Positions 19,068-27,907 are shown, counted from the first letter of the stretch. The stretch: 64,000 bases of DNA from Halomonas sp. Y3 (GCF_024137965.1 NZ_CP099975.1:1302001-1366000), one strand, 5' to 3'. The notes: generated by a model not told the origin, from the sequence alone. Numbers and translations: made by a program.

Positions 19068-21701
19068 ATGTCCGATCCCCAGGCGATCCATCTCAGCGAC
19101 TACCGTCCTCCCGCCTATCGCGTGACCCGCACCGAGCTGACCTTCGACCTGGACCCCGCCGCCACCCGGGTCAAGGCGCGCCTGCATCTGGAACGCCATC
19201 CCGAACGGGAGTCCGGCCTGCCGCTTCGCCTCGACGGCGAGCAGCTCGGCCTCAAGGCCATTGCCATCGACGGTGAGCCCCTGGAGGCGGACGAGTATGA
19301 GGTCGACGCCGCCGGCCTGACCGTGCATAGGGTGCCCGAGCGCTTTCACCTCGACACCGAGGTGGAGATCGCCCCCGAGGCCAATACCGCCCTGGAGGGG
19401 CTCTATCAGTCCAGCGGCATGTACTGCACCCAGTGCGAGGCCGAGGGCTTCCGGCGCATCACCTTCTACCCGGATCGCCCCGACGTCATGGCCACCTTCA
19501 GCACCACGGTGATCGGCGACGCCGGCCGCGAGCCGGTGCTGCTCTCCAACGGCAACCCGGTGGAACGCGGCCAGCTGCCGGGCGGTCGCCACTTCGTCAC
19601 CTGGGAAGACCCGCACCCCAAGCCCAGCTACCTCTTCGCCCTGGTGGCCGGCGACCTGAAGAAGGTCGAGGACACCTTCACTACCATGAGCGGGCGGGAG
19701 GTGACCCTGCAGATCTGGGTGGAGGAGGAGAACCTCGGCAAGACCGACCACGCCATGGCCTCGCTGAAGCGCGCCATGAAGTGGGACGAGGAGGCCTACG
19801 GCCGCGAGTATGACCTCGACCTCTTCATGATCGTGGCGGTCAACGACTTCAACATGGGCGCCATGGAGAACAAGGGGCTCAATATCTTCAACTCGGCGGC
19901 GGTGCTGACCCACCCCCATACCGCCACCGACGCCGCCTTCCAGCGGGTCGAGAGCATCGTGGCCCACGAATACTTCCACAACTGGTCCGGCAACCGGGTC
20001 ACCTGCCGCGACTGGTTCCAGCTCTCCCTGAAGGAGGGCTTCACGGTGTTCCGCGACCAGTGCTTCTCCGCCGACACCAACTCGGCTCCGGTCAAGCGCA
20101 TCGAGGACGTCTCCTTCTTCCGCACCGCCCAGTTCGCCGAGGATGCGGGCCCCACCGCCCACCCGGTGCGCCCGGACCGCTATATCGAGATCACCAACTT
20201 CTACACCCTGACCATCTACGAGAAGGGGGCCGAGGTGGTGCGCATGCTGGCCAACCTGGTGGGCGAGGAGACCTTCCGGCGCGGCAGCGATCTCTACTTC
20301 GAACGCTTCGACGGCCAGGCGGTGACCATCGAGGACTTCGTGGGCTGCATGGCCGAGGCCTCGGGCCTCGACCTGGAGCAGTTCATGCGCTGGTATGACC
20401 AGGCCGGCACCCCGGAGATCGACGCCTTCGGCGAGTACGACTACGCCCGGGGCGAGTACCGCCTGCGGCTGGCCCAGCGCACCCCGGCGACCCCGGGGCA
20501 GTCCGACAAGCAGCCGCTGCATATCCCGGTCCGCCTGGGCCTCGTCGGCACCAAGAGCGGTCGCGACCTGCCGCTGACCCTGGACGGCGAGTCGCTGGGC
20601 AGCGATGCGGTGATTCACCTGCGCGAGGCGGAGCAGGAGTTCCTCTTCACCGACGTGGCCGAGGCCCCGGTGCCGTCGCTATTGCGCGGCTTCTCGGCCC
20701 CGGTGAAGCTGCGCTTCCCTTACGGCCGCGAGGATCTCGCCTTCCTGCTGGCCAACGACTCCGACGGCTTCAACCGCTGGGATGCCGGTCAGCGCCTGGC
20801 CATGCTGGCCCTGGACGACCTGATCGCCGCCCATCGCAACGGCGTCGAGAAGGTGATGGACAGCCGGGTGGTGGAGGCCTTCCGCGGCCTGCTTGCCGCC
20901 GAGAGCGACGACAGGGCGGTGCTGGCCGAGATGCTGACGCTGCCCAGCGAGGCCTACATCGCCGAGCAGCAGCCCCTGGTGGACGTGGACGCCATCCATG
21001 CGGCGCGCACCTTCGTCAAGCAGGGGCTGGCCACGGCGCTGCGCGACGACTTCCTGCGGGTCTATCGCGACAACCAGCAGGGTGAGGCCTATGCGCCGAC
21101 CCCGGAACAGATCGCCCGGCGCAGCCTGAAGAACGTGGCGCTCTCCTATCTGATGGCCATCGAGGACGAGGAGGGCATCGAGCTTGCCCGGGAGCAGTTC
21201 GCGGCGGACCACAGCATGACCGACGTGCGCCACGCCCTGACCCTGCTCACCCACAGCAGCCGCGACGAGCTCAGCGAGCCAGCGCTCAGGGCCTTCGGCG
21301 AGAAGTGGGCCCACGACCCCCTGGTGATGGATCAGTGGTTCGCCATCCAGGTGACCCGCCCGCAGCCCGATGCGCTGGACCGGGTCAAGTTCCTGATGGA
21401 GCACCCGGCCTTCTCCCTGAAGAACCCCAACCGGGTGCGGGCGCTGATCGGCACCTTCGCCGGCCAGAACCGGGTCAACTTCCACCGCCTCGACGGTGCG
21501 GGCTACCGCCTGCTGGCCGACGTGGTGATCGAGCTCAACCGCCTCAACCCGGAGATCGCCGCGCGCCTGATCACGCCGCTGACCCGCTGGGCGCGCTTCG
21601 ACGAGCAGCGCCAGGCGCTGATGAAGGCCGAGCTCGAGCGCATCCGCGCCGAGAAGCTCTCGCCGAATGTCTATGAGGTCGTCGAGAAGGCCCTCGCGTG
21701 A
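19068..21701 (+). CDS. pepN: Aminopeptidase N
   Basis: M1-family zinc aminopeptidase that removes N-terminal residues from peptides in the cytoplasm. The substrate-binding motif GAMENKGLNIF is followed by the zinc motif HEYFHNW (H300, E301, H304) and its distal glutamate in LKEGFTVFRDQ. The C-terminal ~430 residues form the beta sandwich and helical arch of the E. coli-like PepN. The start at 19068 (MSDPQAIHLSDYRPP) has AGGAG nearby; length 877 residues is normal. The gene is flanked by its own promoter and a strong terminator. Confidence 0.97.
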   Translation: MSDPQAIHLSDYRPPAYRVTRTELTFDLDPAATRVKARLHLERHPERESGLPLRLDGEQLGLKAIAIDGEPLEADEYEVDAAGLTVHRVPERFHLDTEVEIAPEANTALEGLYQSSGMYCTQCEAEGFRRITFYPDRPDVMATFSTTVIGDAGREPVLLSNGNPVERGQLPGGRHFVTWEDPHPKPSYLFALVAGDLKKVEDTFTTMSGREVTLQIWVEEENLGKTDHAMASLKRAMKWDEEAYGREYDLDLFMIVAVNDFNMGAMENKGLNIFNSAAVLTHPHTATDAAFQRVESIVAHEYFHNWSGNRVTCRDWFQLSLKEGFTVFRDQCFSADTNSAPVKRIEDVSFFRTAQFAEDAGPTAHPVRPDRYIEITNFYTLTIYEKGAEVVRMLANLVGEETFRRGSDLYFERFDGQAVTIEDFVGCMAEASGLDLEQFMRWYDQAGTPEIDAFGEYDYARGEYRLRLAQRTPATPGQSDKQPLHIPVRLGLVGTKSGRDLPLTLDGESLGSDAVIHLREAEQEFLFTDVAEAPVPSLLRGFSAPVKLRFPYGREDLAFLLANDSDGFNRWDAGQRLAMLALDDLIAAHRNGVEKVMDSRVVEAFRGLLAAESDDRAVLAEMLTLPSEAYIAEQQPLVDVDAIHAARTFVKQGLATALRDDFLRVYRDNQQGEAYAPTPEQIARRSLKNVALSYLMAIEDEEGIELAREQFAADHSMTDVRHALTLLTHSSRDELSEPALRAFGEKWAHDPLVMDQWFAIQVTRPQPDALDRVKFLMEHPAFSLKNPNRVRALIGTFAGQNRVNFHRLDGAGYRLLADVVIELNRLNPEIAARLITPLTRWARFDEQRQALMKAELERIRAEKLSPNVYEVVEKALA

Positions 21702-21728
21702 TCCGAAAGTAACTTGCAGGTATCAACC

Positions 21729-21756
21729 AAAGCGCCGCCCCTTGGGGCGGCGCTTT
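21729..21756. terminator. Bidirectional terminator after pepN
   Basis: Perfect 13-bp stem AAAGCGCCGCCCC / GGGGCGGCGCTTT with a TT loop, between pepN and the convergent minus-strand operon. Confidence 0.85.
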
Positions 21757-21770
21757 GCGTCAGGCGGCAA

Positions 21771-22058
21771 TCAATAAATCAGCCAGCTCAGCACGACGAA
21801 GCCCAGCAATAGCCAGATCAGGGTGGCGAGGATCGCCCGGCGCATCAGCGCCCGAAAGCCCTTCCAGAGCAGCCAGAGCCCGATCACCAGCACCACCAGG
21901 CTGATCAGCGACGGCGAGATGCCCAGCGCCCCGGAGAGGCCGTCCAGGAAGCCCCGGGCGGCACTGCCGATATTGGCAAAGAAGCCGGTCAGCAGGTCGA
22001 CCACGAAGCGGATGACCTGCCCCAGCGTCTGGCCGATCCAGGTGAAGAACTCTTCCAT
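21771..22058 (-). CDS. Small membrane protein, last gene of the DUF1538 operon
   Basis: A 95-residue protein I do not recognise. It begins MEEFFTWIGQTLGQVIRFVV with an amphipathic helix, then has two hydrophobic helices (about residues 50-66, SLISLVVLVIGLWLLWK, and 73-93, ILATLIWLLLGFVVLSWLI) separated by a basic loop KGFRALMRR. It begins 16 bases after the CBS gene on the same strand and ends at the terminator shared with pepN, so it is probably the last gene of the DUF1538-PII-like-CBS unit. A role as an accessory subunit is inference from position alone. Confidence 0.75.
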   Translation of the reverse strand: MEEFFTWIGQTLGQVIRFVVDLLTGFFANIGSAARGFLDGLSGALGISPSLISLVVLVIGLWLLWKGFRALMRRAILATLIWLLLGFVVLSWLIY

Positions 22059-22074
22059 CTCCTCGAGGGCTCCG

Positions 22075-22461
22075 CTACTCGATCAGGTCCATGACGGTGC
22101 CCACGATATCGTCCATGGTCACCAAGCCCAGCAGGCGGTTGTCCTCGAGCACCAGCACGCGCTTGACGATGCTGTCGGTCATCAGCCGCGCCACGTGGCG
22201 CACGTCCAGGGACTCGCCGACGCCGATGGCCGGCTTGGCGCAGACGTCGTAGACGTTGATCAGATCGATATCGCCGTTCTCGGCGACGATGGTCTTGAGG
22301 ATATTGGTGTAGGTGATCAGGCCCCAGGCGTCATGGGGGTCCTGCTGCTCCACCACCAGGCACTTGAGGTTGTGCTTCTTCATCAGCGCCAGGGCGTCGC
22401 GCAGGGTGGCGAAGGGTGACACCGTCACCACGTCGCGCATCATGATGTCCTTGACCAGCAT
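22075..22461 (-). CDS. CBS-domain protein
   Basis: A 128-residue soluble protein made of two CBS repeats (about residues 7-60 and 75-127). It opens MLVKDIMMRDVVTVSPFATLRDAL, here split as MLVKDIMMRDVV and TVSPFATL. CBS pairs usually bind adenine nucleotides such as AMP, ATP or S-adenosylmethionine and act as sensors. Located between a PII-like gene and a small membrane protein in the DUF1538 operon, it probably senses energy or nucleotide state for the transporter. Ligand cannot be read from sequence. Confidence 0.86.
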   Translation of the reverse strand: MLVKDIMMRDVVTVSPFATLRDALALMKKHNLKCLVVEQQDPHDAWGLITYTNILKTIVAENGDIDLINVYDVCAKPAIGVGESLDVRHVARLMTDSIVKRVLVLEDNRLLGLVTMDDIVGTVMDLIE

Positions 22462-22497
22462 TGTCTCTCTCCATTGGGTGAGGGATGTGAGGCGCGC

Positions 22498-22848
22498 TCA
22501 GATCTCGTGGCGGATGCGCTCTTCGAAGCGCTTGACCTGCGCCATGTCGATACCGCCCAGGTGTTCGATGGGCAGGGTCATCACCAGCCCCTTGGAGTCC
22601 TCTCCCGTGGGGTTGACGACCCGGCGGATCGCCTTGAGCACCTTGAGCGACAGCCCCTTCTCCAGGGTCAGCAGCATGACGCTCTGGCTGCCCTCGAAGG
22701 TCAGGCCGAAGAAGGTCTTCTTGCGCTCGCCGCCGATGCCGCGGCCGGACATCAGGGTCATGCCCACGGCGCCGGCCTCGGTGGCGGCATCGATGCACTC
22801 TTGCTCAAGCTCTTCTGGCACGATGGCCACCAGCAGGGAAAACTTCAT
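22498..22848 (-). CDS. PII-like signalling protein
   Basis: A 116-residue protein with the size and ferredoxin-like pattern of PII proteins: MKFSLLVAIVPEELEQECID, a glycine-rich T-loop-like stretch GRGIGGERKKTFFG, and a C-terminal strand-helix. The canonical uridylylated tyrosine context of GlnB/GlnK is absent, so it is a PII-like relative rather than a nitrogen regulator. Its start overlaps the DUF1538 stop by four bases, which points to coupled expression and direct regulation of that membrane protein. Confidence 0.8.
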   Translation of the reverse strand: MKFSLLVAIVPEELEQECIDAATEAGAVGMTLMSGRGIGGERKKTFFGLTFEGSQSVMLLTLEKGLSLKVLKAIRRVVNPTGEDSKGLVMTLPIEHLGGIDMAQVKRFEERIRHEI

Positions 22849-24341
22849 GGTCGCTTCTCTCTCCAGTGGGCCACCCGTTCCATCAGGATGGCATAGCTCA
22901 TCACGGTCACGATAGGGAAGATCGAGGCGAAGGCGATGAGGCCAAAGCCGTCGATCAGCACGCTACGCCCCTCGATCTGGCCGGCCAGGCCGATACCCAG
23001 CGCCGTGACCAGGGGGACGGTGACTTCCGAGGTAGTTACCCCGCCCAGGTCGAAGGCCAGGGCCACGATATAGCGGGGGGCCAGGGCGGTCAGCACAATC
23101 ACCAGCAGGTAGCCGCCGATGATGTAGTGGTGGATGGAGTCGCCGCTGATGATGCGGTGGACGCCGATGGTGATGCCGATGGCGACGCCCACGGCGACCA
23201 GCAGGCGGATGGCGTTGCCCTGGATCTTGCCGGCGGCGGCCTCCTCGGCCTGCTGACCCACGGCGATCAGCGCCGGCTCCGCCATGGTGGTGGCGAAGCC
23301 GATGGCGAAGGCGAAGAGATAGACCCACAGCCAGGTGTCGAAGGTGATCAGCTGTTCGGCCATGCGCTGGCCGATGGGGAAGAGCCCGAGCTTCAGGCCC
23401 ACCACGAAGGCGTAGAGGCCGATGATCACCAGGGCGAAGCCCACGCCGACCTTGACGGGGCTGGCCAGGGGGCGGCGCAGCACCGCGTACTGGAAGAAGA
23501 GAATCACCAGGATGATCGGCAGCACGTCGCGCAGCATGCCGAACAGATCGAGGATCATCACCAGGGGGCCGGAGGGCTTCTCCACGTCGCTGCCGGCGGC
23601 CACCAGGGCGGCGCCGTTGGCGATATCGCCCGGGTCGGCGTAGACCAGGATCCCGTAGAGCTGCACGCTGATCATCGGCACCATCACGGCCAGCGCCACC
23701 AGACCGAAGCCGTCGATCAGGGGGTTGCGTCCGCGAATGGAGGAGGCCAGGCCGATGCCCAGGGCGGCGATCAGCGGCACCGTGACGATATTGGTGGTGA
23801 CCCCGCCGGAGTCGTAGGCGAGCCCGACGATCTCCTCCGGGGCGAAGAAGGTCACCAGCACCACGGTGACGTAGCCGGTGATCATGTACCAGTGGAGGGG
23901 GTGGCCGAGGATCACCCGCAGCACCCCCAGGGCCATCACCAGGCCCACCGAGGTGGCGACGATCAGGCGCAGGGTGAGGGCGTCGATGCGCCCCTCGCTG
24001 ATCTCGTAGGCCTGCTCGGCCACGGCGATCAGGGCGGGCTCGGCCACCACCGCCGAGAAGCCGATGGCGAAGCCGAAGGCCATCAGCAGCGGCATGGAGC
24101 CGCGTCTCGCGAACTGGTTGGCGAGGCGCTTGCCCACCGGGAAGATGCTCAGCTCGAGGCCCTGCAGGAAGAGTGCCACCCCGACGGCCACGATCAGCAG
24201 GCCGATGGCGATGCTCAGACCGCCGTCGGGCCACTCCCGGAACAGCAGAGCCTGAAAGGCCACCACGACCACGATGATCGGCATCAGGTTGCGCAGGGCA
24301 TGAAGAAAGGCGTGGGCGAAGTCCCTGAGTTGCTCGGCCAA
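22845..24341 (-). CDS. DUF1538 membrane protein, putative cation/proton antiporter
   Basis: A 498-residue multi-helix membrane protein consisting of two homologous halves (about residues 1-235 and 255-490). Matching segments include FPVGKRLANQF/FPIGQRMAEQL, AEPALIAVAEQ/AEPALIAVGQQ and SGGVTTNIVTVPL/LGGVTTSEVTVPL. As I recall, two DUF1538 proteins of a Halomonas (UmpA and UmpB) were reported to work as a Na+(Li+,K+)/H+ antiporter; transfer of that role here is inference. The start is TTG at 24341, supported by GGGAG six bases upstream and the following MAEQLRDF. It heads an operon with PII-like, CBS and small membrane genes. Confidence 0.83.
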   Translation of the reverse strand: MAEQLRDFAHAFLHALRNLMPIIVVVVAFQALLFREWPDGGLSIAIGLLIVAVGVALFLQGLELSIFPVGKRLANQFARRGSMPLLMAFGFAIGFSAVVAEPALIAVAEQAYEISEGRIDALTLRLIVATSVGLVMALGVLRVILGHPLHWYMITGYVTVVLVTFFAPEEIVGLAYDSGGVTTNIVTVPLIAALGIGLASSIRGRNPLIDGFGLVALAVMVPMISVQLYGILVYADPGDIANGAALVAAGSDVEKPSGPLVMILDLFGMLRDVLPIILVILFFQYAVLRRPLASPVKVGVGFALVIIGLYAFVVGLKLGLFPIGQRMAEQLITFDTWLWVYLFAFAIGFATTMAEPALIAVGQQAEEAAAGKIQGNAIRLLVAVGVAIGITIGVHRIISGDSIHHYIIGGYLLVIVLTALAPRYIVALAFDLGGVTTSEVTVPLVTALGIGLAGQIEGRSVLIDGFGLIAFASIFPIVTVMSYAILMERVAHWREKRP

Positions 24342-24491
24342 GTTCGGCTCCCTGAATCGTCTCGTCGATCATCCCGATGGCGACCCCGGCGCGGTGGCCT
24401 GCTAGCCTTCTAGCTGTCGCTGCCGGGCCGGGGAGCCACGATCATAGCATCAACCCCTTGCCTCGACATGACGTTCCCGGTGCCCGGTCGC

Positions 24492-24505
24492 TTGATATGG
24501 GTCAA
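24492..24505 (+). promoter_or_regulatory. FNR/Anr-like box upstream of lemA
   Basis: TTGATATGGGTCAA fits TTGAY-N4-RTCAA exactly and is palindromic one base further on each side. It is centred about 49 bases upstream of the lemA start, within the divergent gap. Function is inferred; a chance match is possible. Confidence 0.4.
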
Positions 24506-24546
24506 GCCTGCCGGATTCACAGCCCTATTTCGACAAGGAGTCGAAC

Positions 24547-25143
24547 ATGTCTCTCTCGATGATCCTGCCGCTGGTGGTGATCGGCCTGCTGGTGGTCTAC
24601 GCGGTCTCGGTCTACAACCGCCTGGTGGCGCTGAAGAACCGCTTCGAGAACGCCTTCGCCCAGATCGAGGTGCAGCTCAAGCGGCGCTACGACCTGATTC
24701 CCAACCTGGTGGAGACCGCCCGAGCCTATATGAGCCACGAGCGCGAGACCCTGCAGGCGGTGACCGAGGCGCGCAACGGCGCCCTGGCAGGGCTGCAGAA
24801 CGCCGCGGCCCACCCCGGTGATCCCGGGGCCATGGCGCAGCTGGCCGGGGCCGAGGGAGCCCTGGGCTCGGCCCTGGGGCGGCTCAACGTGGTGATGGAG
24901 GCCTACCCGGACCTCAAGGCCTCGGAGAACATGCGCCAGCTCAGCGAGACCCTCACCAGCACCGAGAACCGCGTCGCCTTCGCTCGCCAGGCCTTCAACG
25001 ATGCGGTGATGCAGTACAACACCTACAAGCAGAGCTTTCCGCCGGTGGTGATGGCCGCCTCCTTCGGCCACAAGCAGGATGCGGCGCTGCTGGAGTTCGA
25101 GGATAGCGCCCAGATCCAGGCGGCACCGAAGGTGAGTTTCTGA
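24547..25143 (+). CDS. LemA family protein
   Basis: A 198-residue LemA protein: one N-terminal membrane helix (about residues 3-20, LSMILPLVVIGLLVVYAVSV) followed by a helical-bundle domain with conserved YNRLVALKNRFENAFAQI and RYDLIPNLVETARAYM. The role of LemA is not well established; it commonly neighbours membrane-linked M48 peptidases, as here. AAGGAG precedes the ATG. The M48 gene starts 27 bases downstream, so they form an operon. Confidence 0.92.
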   Translation: MSLSMILPLVVIGLLVVYAVSVYNRLVALKNRFENAFAQIEVQLKRRYDLIPNLVETARAYMSHERETLQAVTEARNGALAGLQNAAAHPGDPGAMAQLAGAEGALGSALGRLNVVMEAYPDLKASENMRQLSETLTSTENRVAFARQAFNDAVMQYNTYKQSFPPVVMAASFGHKQDAALLEFEDSAQIQAAPKVSF

Positions 25144-25170
25144 TGGTCGGCTTCTGAGCGGGAGGCGCGA

Positions 25171-27114
25171 ATGGACTTCTTTACCGCCCAGGATCGCGCC
25201 CGGCGCCTGACAGGCCGCCTGGTGCTTCTGCTGCTGCTGGCCGTGGTCGGGCTGGTGCTCGCCGCCAGCGTCCTGGTGGCCCTGCTGGTGGTGCTGATGG
25301 ACGGCCAGACGGGCGGCAGCGACCCGCTGGGGCGAGCCCTGGACCCTGTGCTGTTCGCCTGGGTAGCGCTGGGCGTGATGGCCGTGGTGCTGGGCGGCGC
25401 CGTGCTGCGCCACCGGCAGCTGCGTGCCGGCGGCAGCGCGGTGGCCGAGGCCCTGGGAGGGCGCGCGCTCAACGCCGATACCCGCAACGAGCGCGAGCGG
25501 GTGCTGCTCAACGTGGTGGAGGAGATGGCCATCGCCTCGGGCATGCCGGTGCCGGCGGTCTACCTGCTCGACGACGACGCCATCAATGCCTTCGCCGCCG
25601 GCTACGATCCCCAGGATGCCGCCATCGGCGTGACCCGGGGGGCCATCGAGCACCTCGACCGCGATCAGCTCCAGGGGGTCATCGCCCACGAGTTCAGCCA
25701 TATCCTCCACGGCGACATGCGTCTCAACCTGCGCCTGGTGGCGCTGCTTCACGGCATCCTGGTGATCGGCCTGATCGGCCGGCTGCTGCTGCGCGGGGCC
25801 GCCGCCGGCGGCCGCGGCCGGGCCTCGCGCCGCGGTGGCGGCGCCCAGGTAGCGCTGGTGGCCGGGGGCGCGGGGTTGATGCTGGTGGGCTATGCGGGGA
25901 CCCTCTGCGGCAACCTGATCAAGGCGGCGGTGAGCCGGCAGCGTGAGTTCCTGGCCGACGCCAGTGCCGTCCAGTACACCCGCAACCCCGAAGGGATCGG
26001 AGGGGCACTCCAGACCCTGGCCGCCTACCGGCTGGGCTCACGGCTGATGTCGCCCCAGGCCGCGGAGTTCAGCCACCTCTATTTCGGCAGCGGCGTGCGC
26101 GCTCTGAGCGGCTGGACCGCCACCCATCCGCCGCTGGAGGCGCGTATCCGGCGGGTGCTGCCGCGCTGGGACGGCACCCTGCCCGAGCCCTTTGCGCCGA
26201 CGCCGAGGGCGCCGCAGGGGGACGCCGCCTCGGCGTCGTCCCAGTCCCGGGGCGGCGTGCTCGGAGGAGGCGTGCTCGGGGGAAGCGGGGGAGGAGGGGC
26301 CGGCGGTGCCCTGGCCGGGGCCGCCATCGCGGGGGCGGTGGTGGCCAGCGTCGGTCAGCCCGACCCGGAGGCGCTGGCCCGGGCCCGGCGTCGGCTGGCG
26401 GGGCTCGACGAGCGCCTGGTGGTGGCGGCCCACGACCCCTTCGCGGCCCGGGCGCTGGTCTACGGCATCCTGATGGGCGTCGACCCGGCCAGCCGCGAGG
26501 CCCAGCGTCGGGTGCTGGCCAACCAGGCGCTGCCGGAGGTGCTGCGCGAACTCGACGCCCTCGACGCGCCCCTGGCGGCCCTCGCTGCCGGAGACCGGCT
26601 GCCCCTGATCGAGCTGGCGCTGCCGGTGCTGCGTCAGCTATCGGCGGCGCAGTTCGCCCGCTTTCGCCAGTGCCTGGCCGGCCTGATGGCGGCGGAGACG
26701 ACCCCGGGCGCCCTGCAGTGGGCGCTGCATCGGCTAGTGTTGGCCGGCGTGGAGGGGGAGCGCCGGGCGCGGCGAGACCGGCCTCTGCGGGACCTGGCGG
26801 GTCCGCTGTCGCTGCTGCTCTCCACCCTGGCGCGGGCCGGCCGGGGCGATGCGGACTACCTGATCGAGTCCCTGGCCCAGGCCGGACGCGCCCTGGGCGT
26901 GGCGCTGGACCCGGTGCGCGAGCCCTCCAGCGCGGCGGAGCTGGACTGGGCCATGGAGCGGCTGGCCCGTCTGGCGGAGGCCGAGCGCCCGGCGCTCCTG
27001 GCCGCCATGGTCTGCTGCGTGGAGCAGGATGGCCATATTGCTCCGGAGGAGGCCGAGCTGCTGCGGGCGGTGGCCTGGAGCCTGGGCTGCCCGCTGCCGC
27101 TGCGGGAGGAGTAG
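25171..27114 (+). CDS. M48-family membrane metallopeptidase with long C-terminal region
   Basis: A 647-residue HtpX-like zinc peptidase. Two N-terminal membrane helices (about residues 18-45 and 60-83) precede the zinc motif AHEFSHIL (H173, E174, H177). The third ligand lies in REFLADASAV (about E259). After the peptidase domain (about to 330) comes a glycine/alanine-rich helix-like stretch. A further ~270 residues end in EQDGHIAPEEAELLRAVAWS, which resembles the end of a TerB-like helical domain. HtpX itself is only about 290 residues, so this is the long LemA-linked form. GGGAGG precedes the ATG. Confidence 0.9.
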   Translation: MDFFTAQDRARRLTGRLVLLLLLAVVGLVLAASVLVALLVVLMDGQTGGSDPLGRALDPVLFAWVALGVMAVVLGGAVLRHRQLRAGGSAVAEALGGRALNADTRNERERVLLNVVEEMAIASGMPVPAVYLLDDDAINAFAAGYDPQDAAIGVTRGAIEHLDRDQLQGVIAHEFSHILHGDMRLNLRLVALLHGILVIGLIGRLLLRGAAAGGRGRASRRGGGAQVALVAGGAGLMLVGYAGTLCGNLIKAAVSRQREFLADASAVQYTRNPEGIGGALQTLAAYRLGSRLMSPQAAEFSHLYFGSGVRALSGWTATHPPLEARIRRVLPRWDGTLPEPFAPTPRAPQGDAASASSQSRGGVLGGGVLGGSGGGGAGGALAGAAIAGAVVASVGQPDPEALARARRRLAGLDERLVVAAHDPFAARALVYGILMGVDPASREAQRRVLANQALPEVLRELDALDAPLAALAAGDRLPLIELALPVLRQLSAAQFARFRQCLAGLMAAETTPGALQWALHRLVLAGVEGERRARRDRPLRDLAGPLSLLLSTLARAGRGDADYLIESLAQAGRALGVALDPVREPSSAAELDWAMERLARLAEAERPALLAAMVCCVEQDGHIAPEEAELLRAVAWSLGCPLPLREE

Positions 27115-27199
27115 CGCCCGGGGCCACGGCGACCTTGCGAGTGGCGGATGGCTCTGGTGGAATGTTTCACCCTGAATTCAGACGTGCGGGAGCATGCAC

Positions 27200-27907
27200 A
27201 TGCATAACAGACACTGGAAGCCCGCCCTGCTGGCGACGCTGATGGCCCTGGGCCTGACCGCCTGCGGCAACGGCGATGAGCCGGCGCCGCCGGCTACCGA
27301 GGCCCCTGCGGCCGAGCCCGCCGCCCAGGAGGAGAGTGCAGCGCCTGTCGAGGAGTCGGAGGCGCTGGAGGACGAGCTGCCCGCCGAGGAGCAGGCTGGC
27401 CTGGTGGATGAGGCGGCCGAGGAGGAGGCGCCCGTGGTGCCCGACCCCGAGGCGGTGCCGGAGGAGATACCCGAGGCCGACACCCTGGGAGAGTCCCCCG
27501 CCAGCACCCTGGACGAGGGCGCCGCCCTGCCCGGCGAGACCACCCGGGACGAGATCGACGCCATGCTCGAGGAGACCGAGCGACGCTTCGAGGAGGCCCA
27601 GCGGCGCATCGAGGAGCAGTTCGAGGAGGCCGAGGAGGAGGCCGCCGTGCCCGAGCCCCTGGAGGGCGATGAGGGCTTCGATGCCGGCATGGAGTTCGAC
27701 TCGGGCCTCGATGACGAGGCGCTGGGCACCGGTGGGCCCACCAGCACCGATATCGACGCCATCATCGAGGAGCAGGAGCGCCGCTTCGAGGAGGCCCAGC
27801 GCCGCCTGCAGGAGCAGTTCGACGAGGTGGAGCAGGAGCTGCCCGAGTTCGAACCCATGGAGTTCGACGATATCGAACTCGAGCCCATGGAGCTCGATGA
27901 TCCCTGA
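27200..27907 (+). CDS. Acidic repeat lipoprotein
   Basis: A lipoprotein with signal peptide and lipobox LTAC followed by G (cysteine near residue 21). The mature part is extremely acidic, rich in Glu, Ala and Pro. It contains two similar coiled-coil segments: DEIDAMLEETERRFEEAQRR and TDIDAIIEEQERRFEEAQRR, about 65 residues apart, each followed by EEQFEEAE or QEQFDEVE. I recognise no known domain. The ATG at 27200 is better spaced from CGGGAG than the one at 27194. It follows the M48 gene by 85 bases on the same strand. It could be a periplasmic spacer or ion-binding protein of a halophile, an inference. Confidence 0.75.
   Translation: MHNRHWKPALLATLMALGLTACGNGDEPAPPATEAPAAEPAAQEESAAPVEESEALEDELPAEEQAGLVDEAAEEEAPVVPDPEAVPEEIPEADTLGESPASTLDEGAALPGETTRDEIDAMLEETERRFEEAQRRIEEQFEEAEEEAAVPEPLEGDEGFDAGMEFDSGLDDEALGTGGPTSTDIDAIIEEQERRFEEAQRRLQEQFDEVEQELPEFEPMEFDDIELEPMELDDP

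Noticed and set aside
22866..24413. 515-residue frame opposite the DUF1538 gene
   Set aside because: Low-complexity, His/Asp/Gly-rich antisense frame with no start signal.
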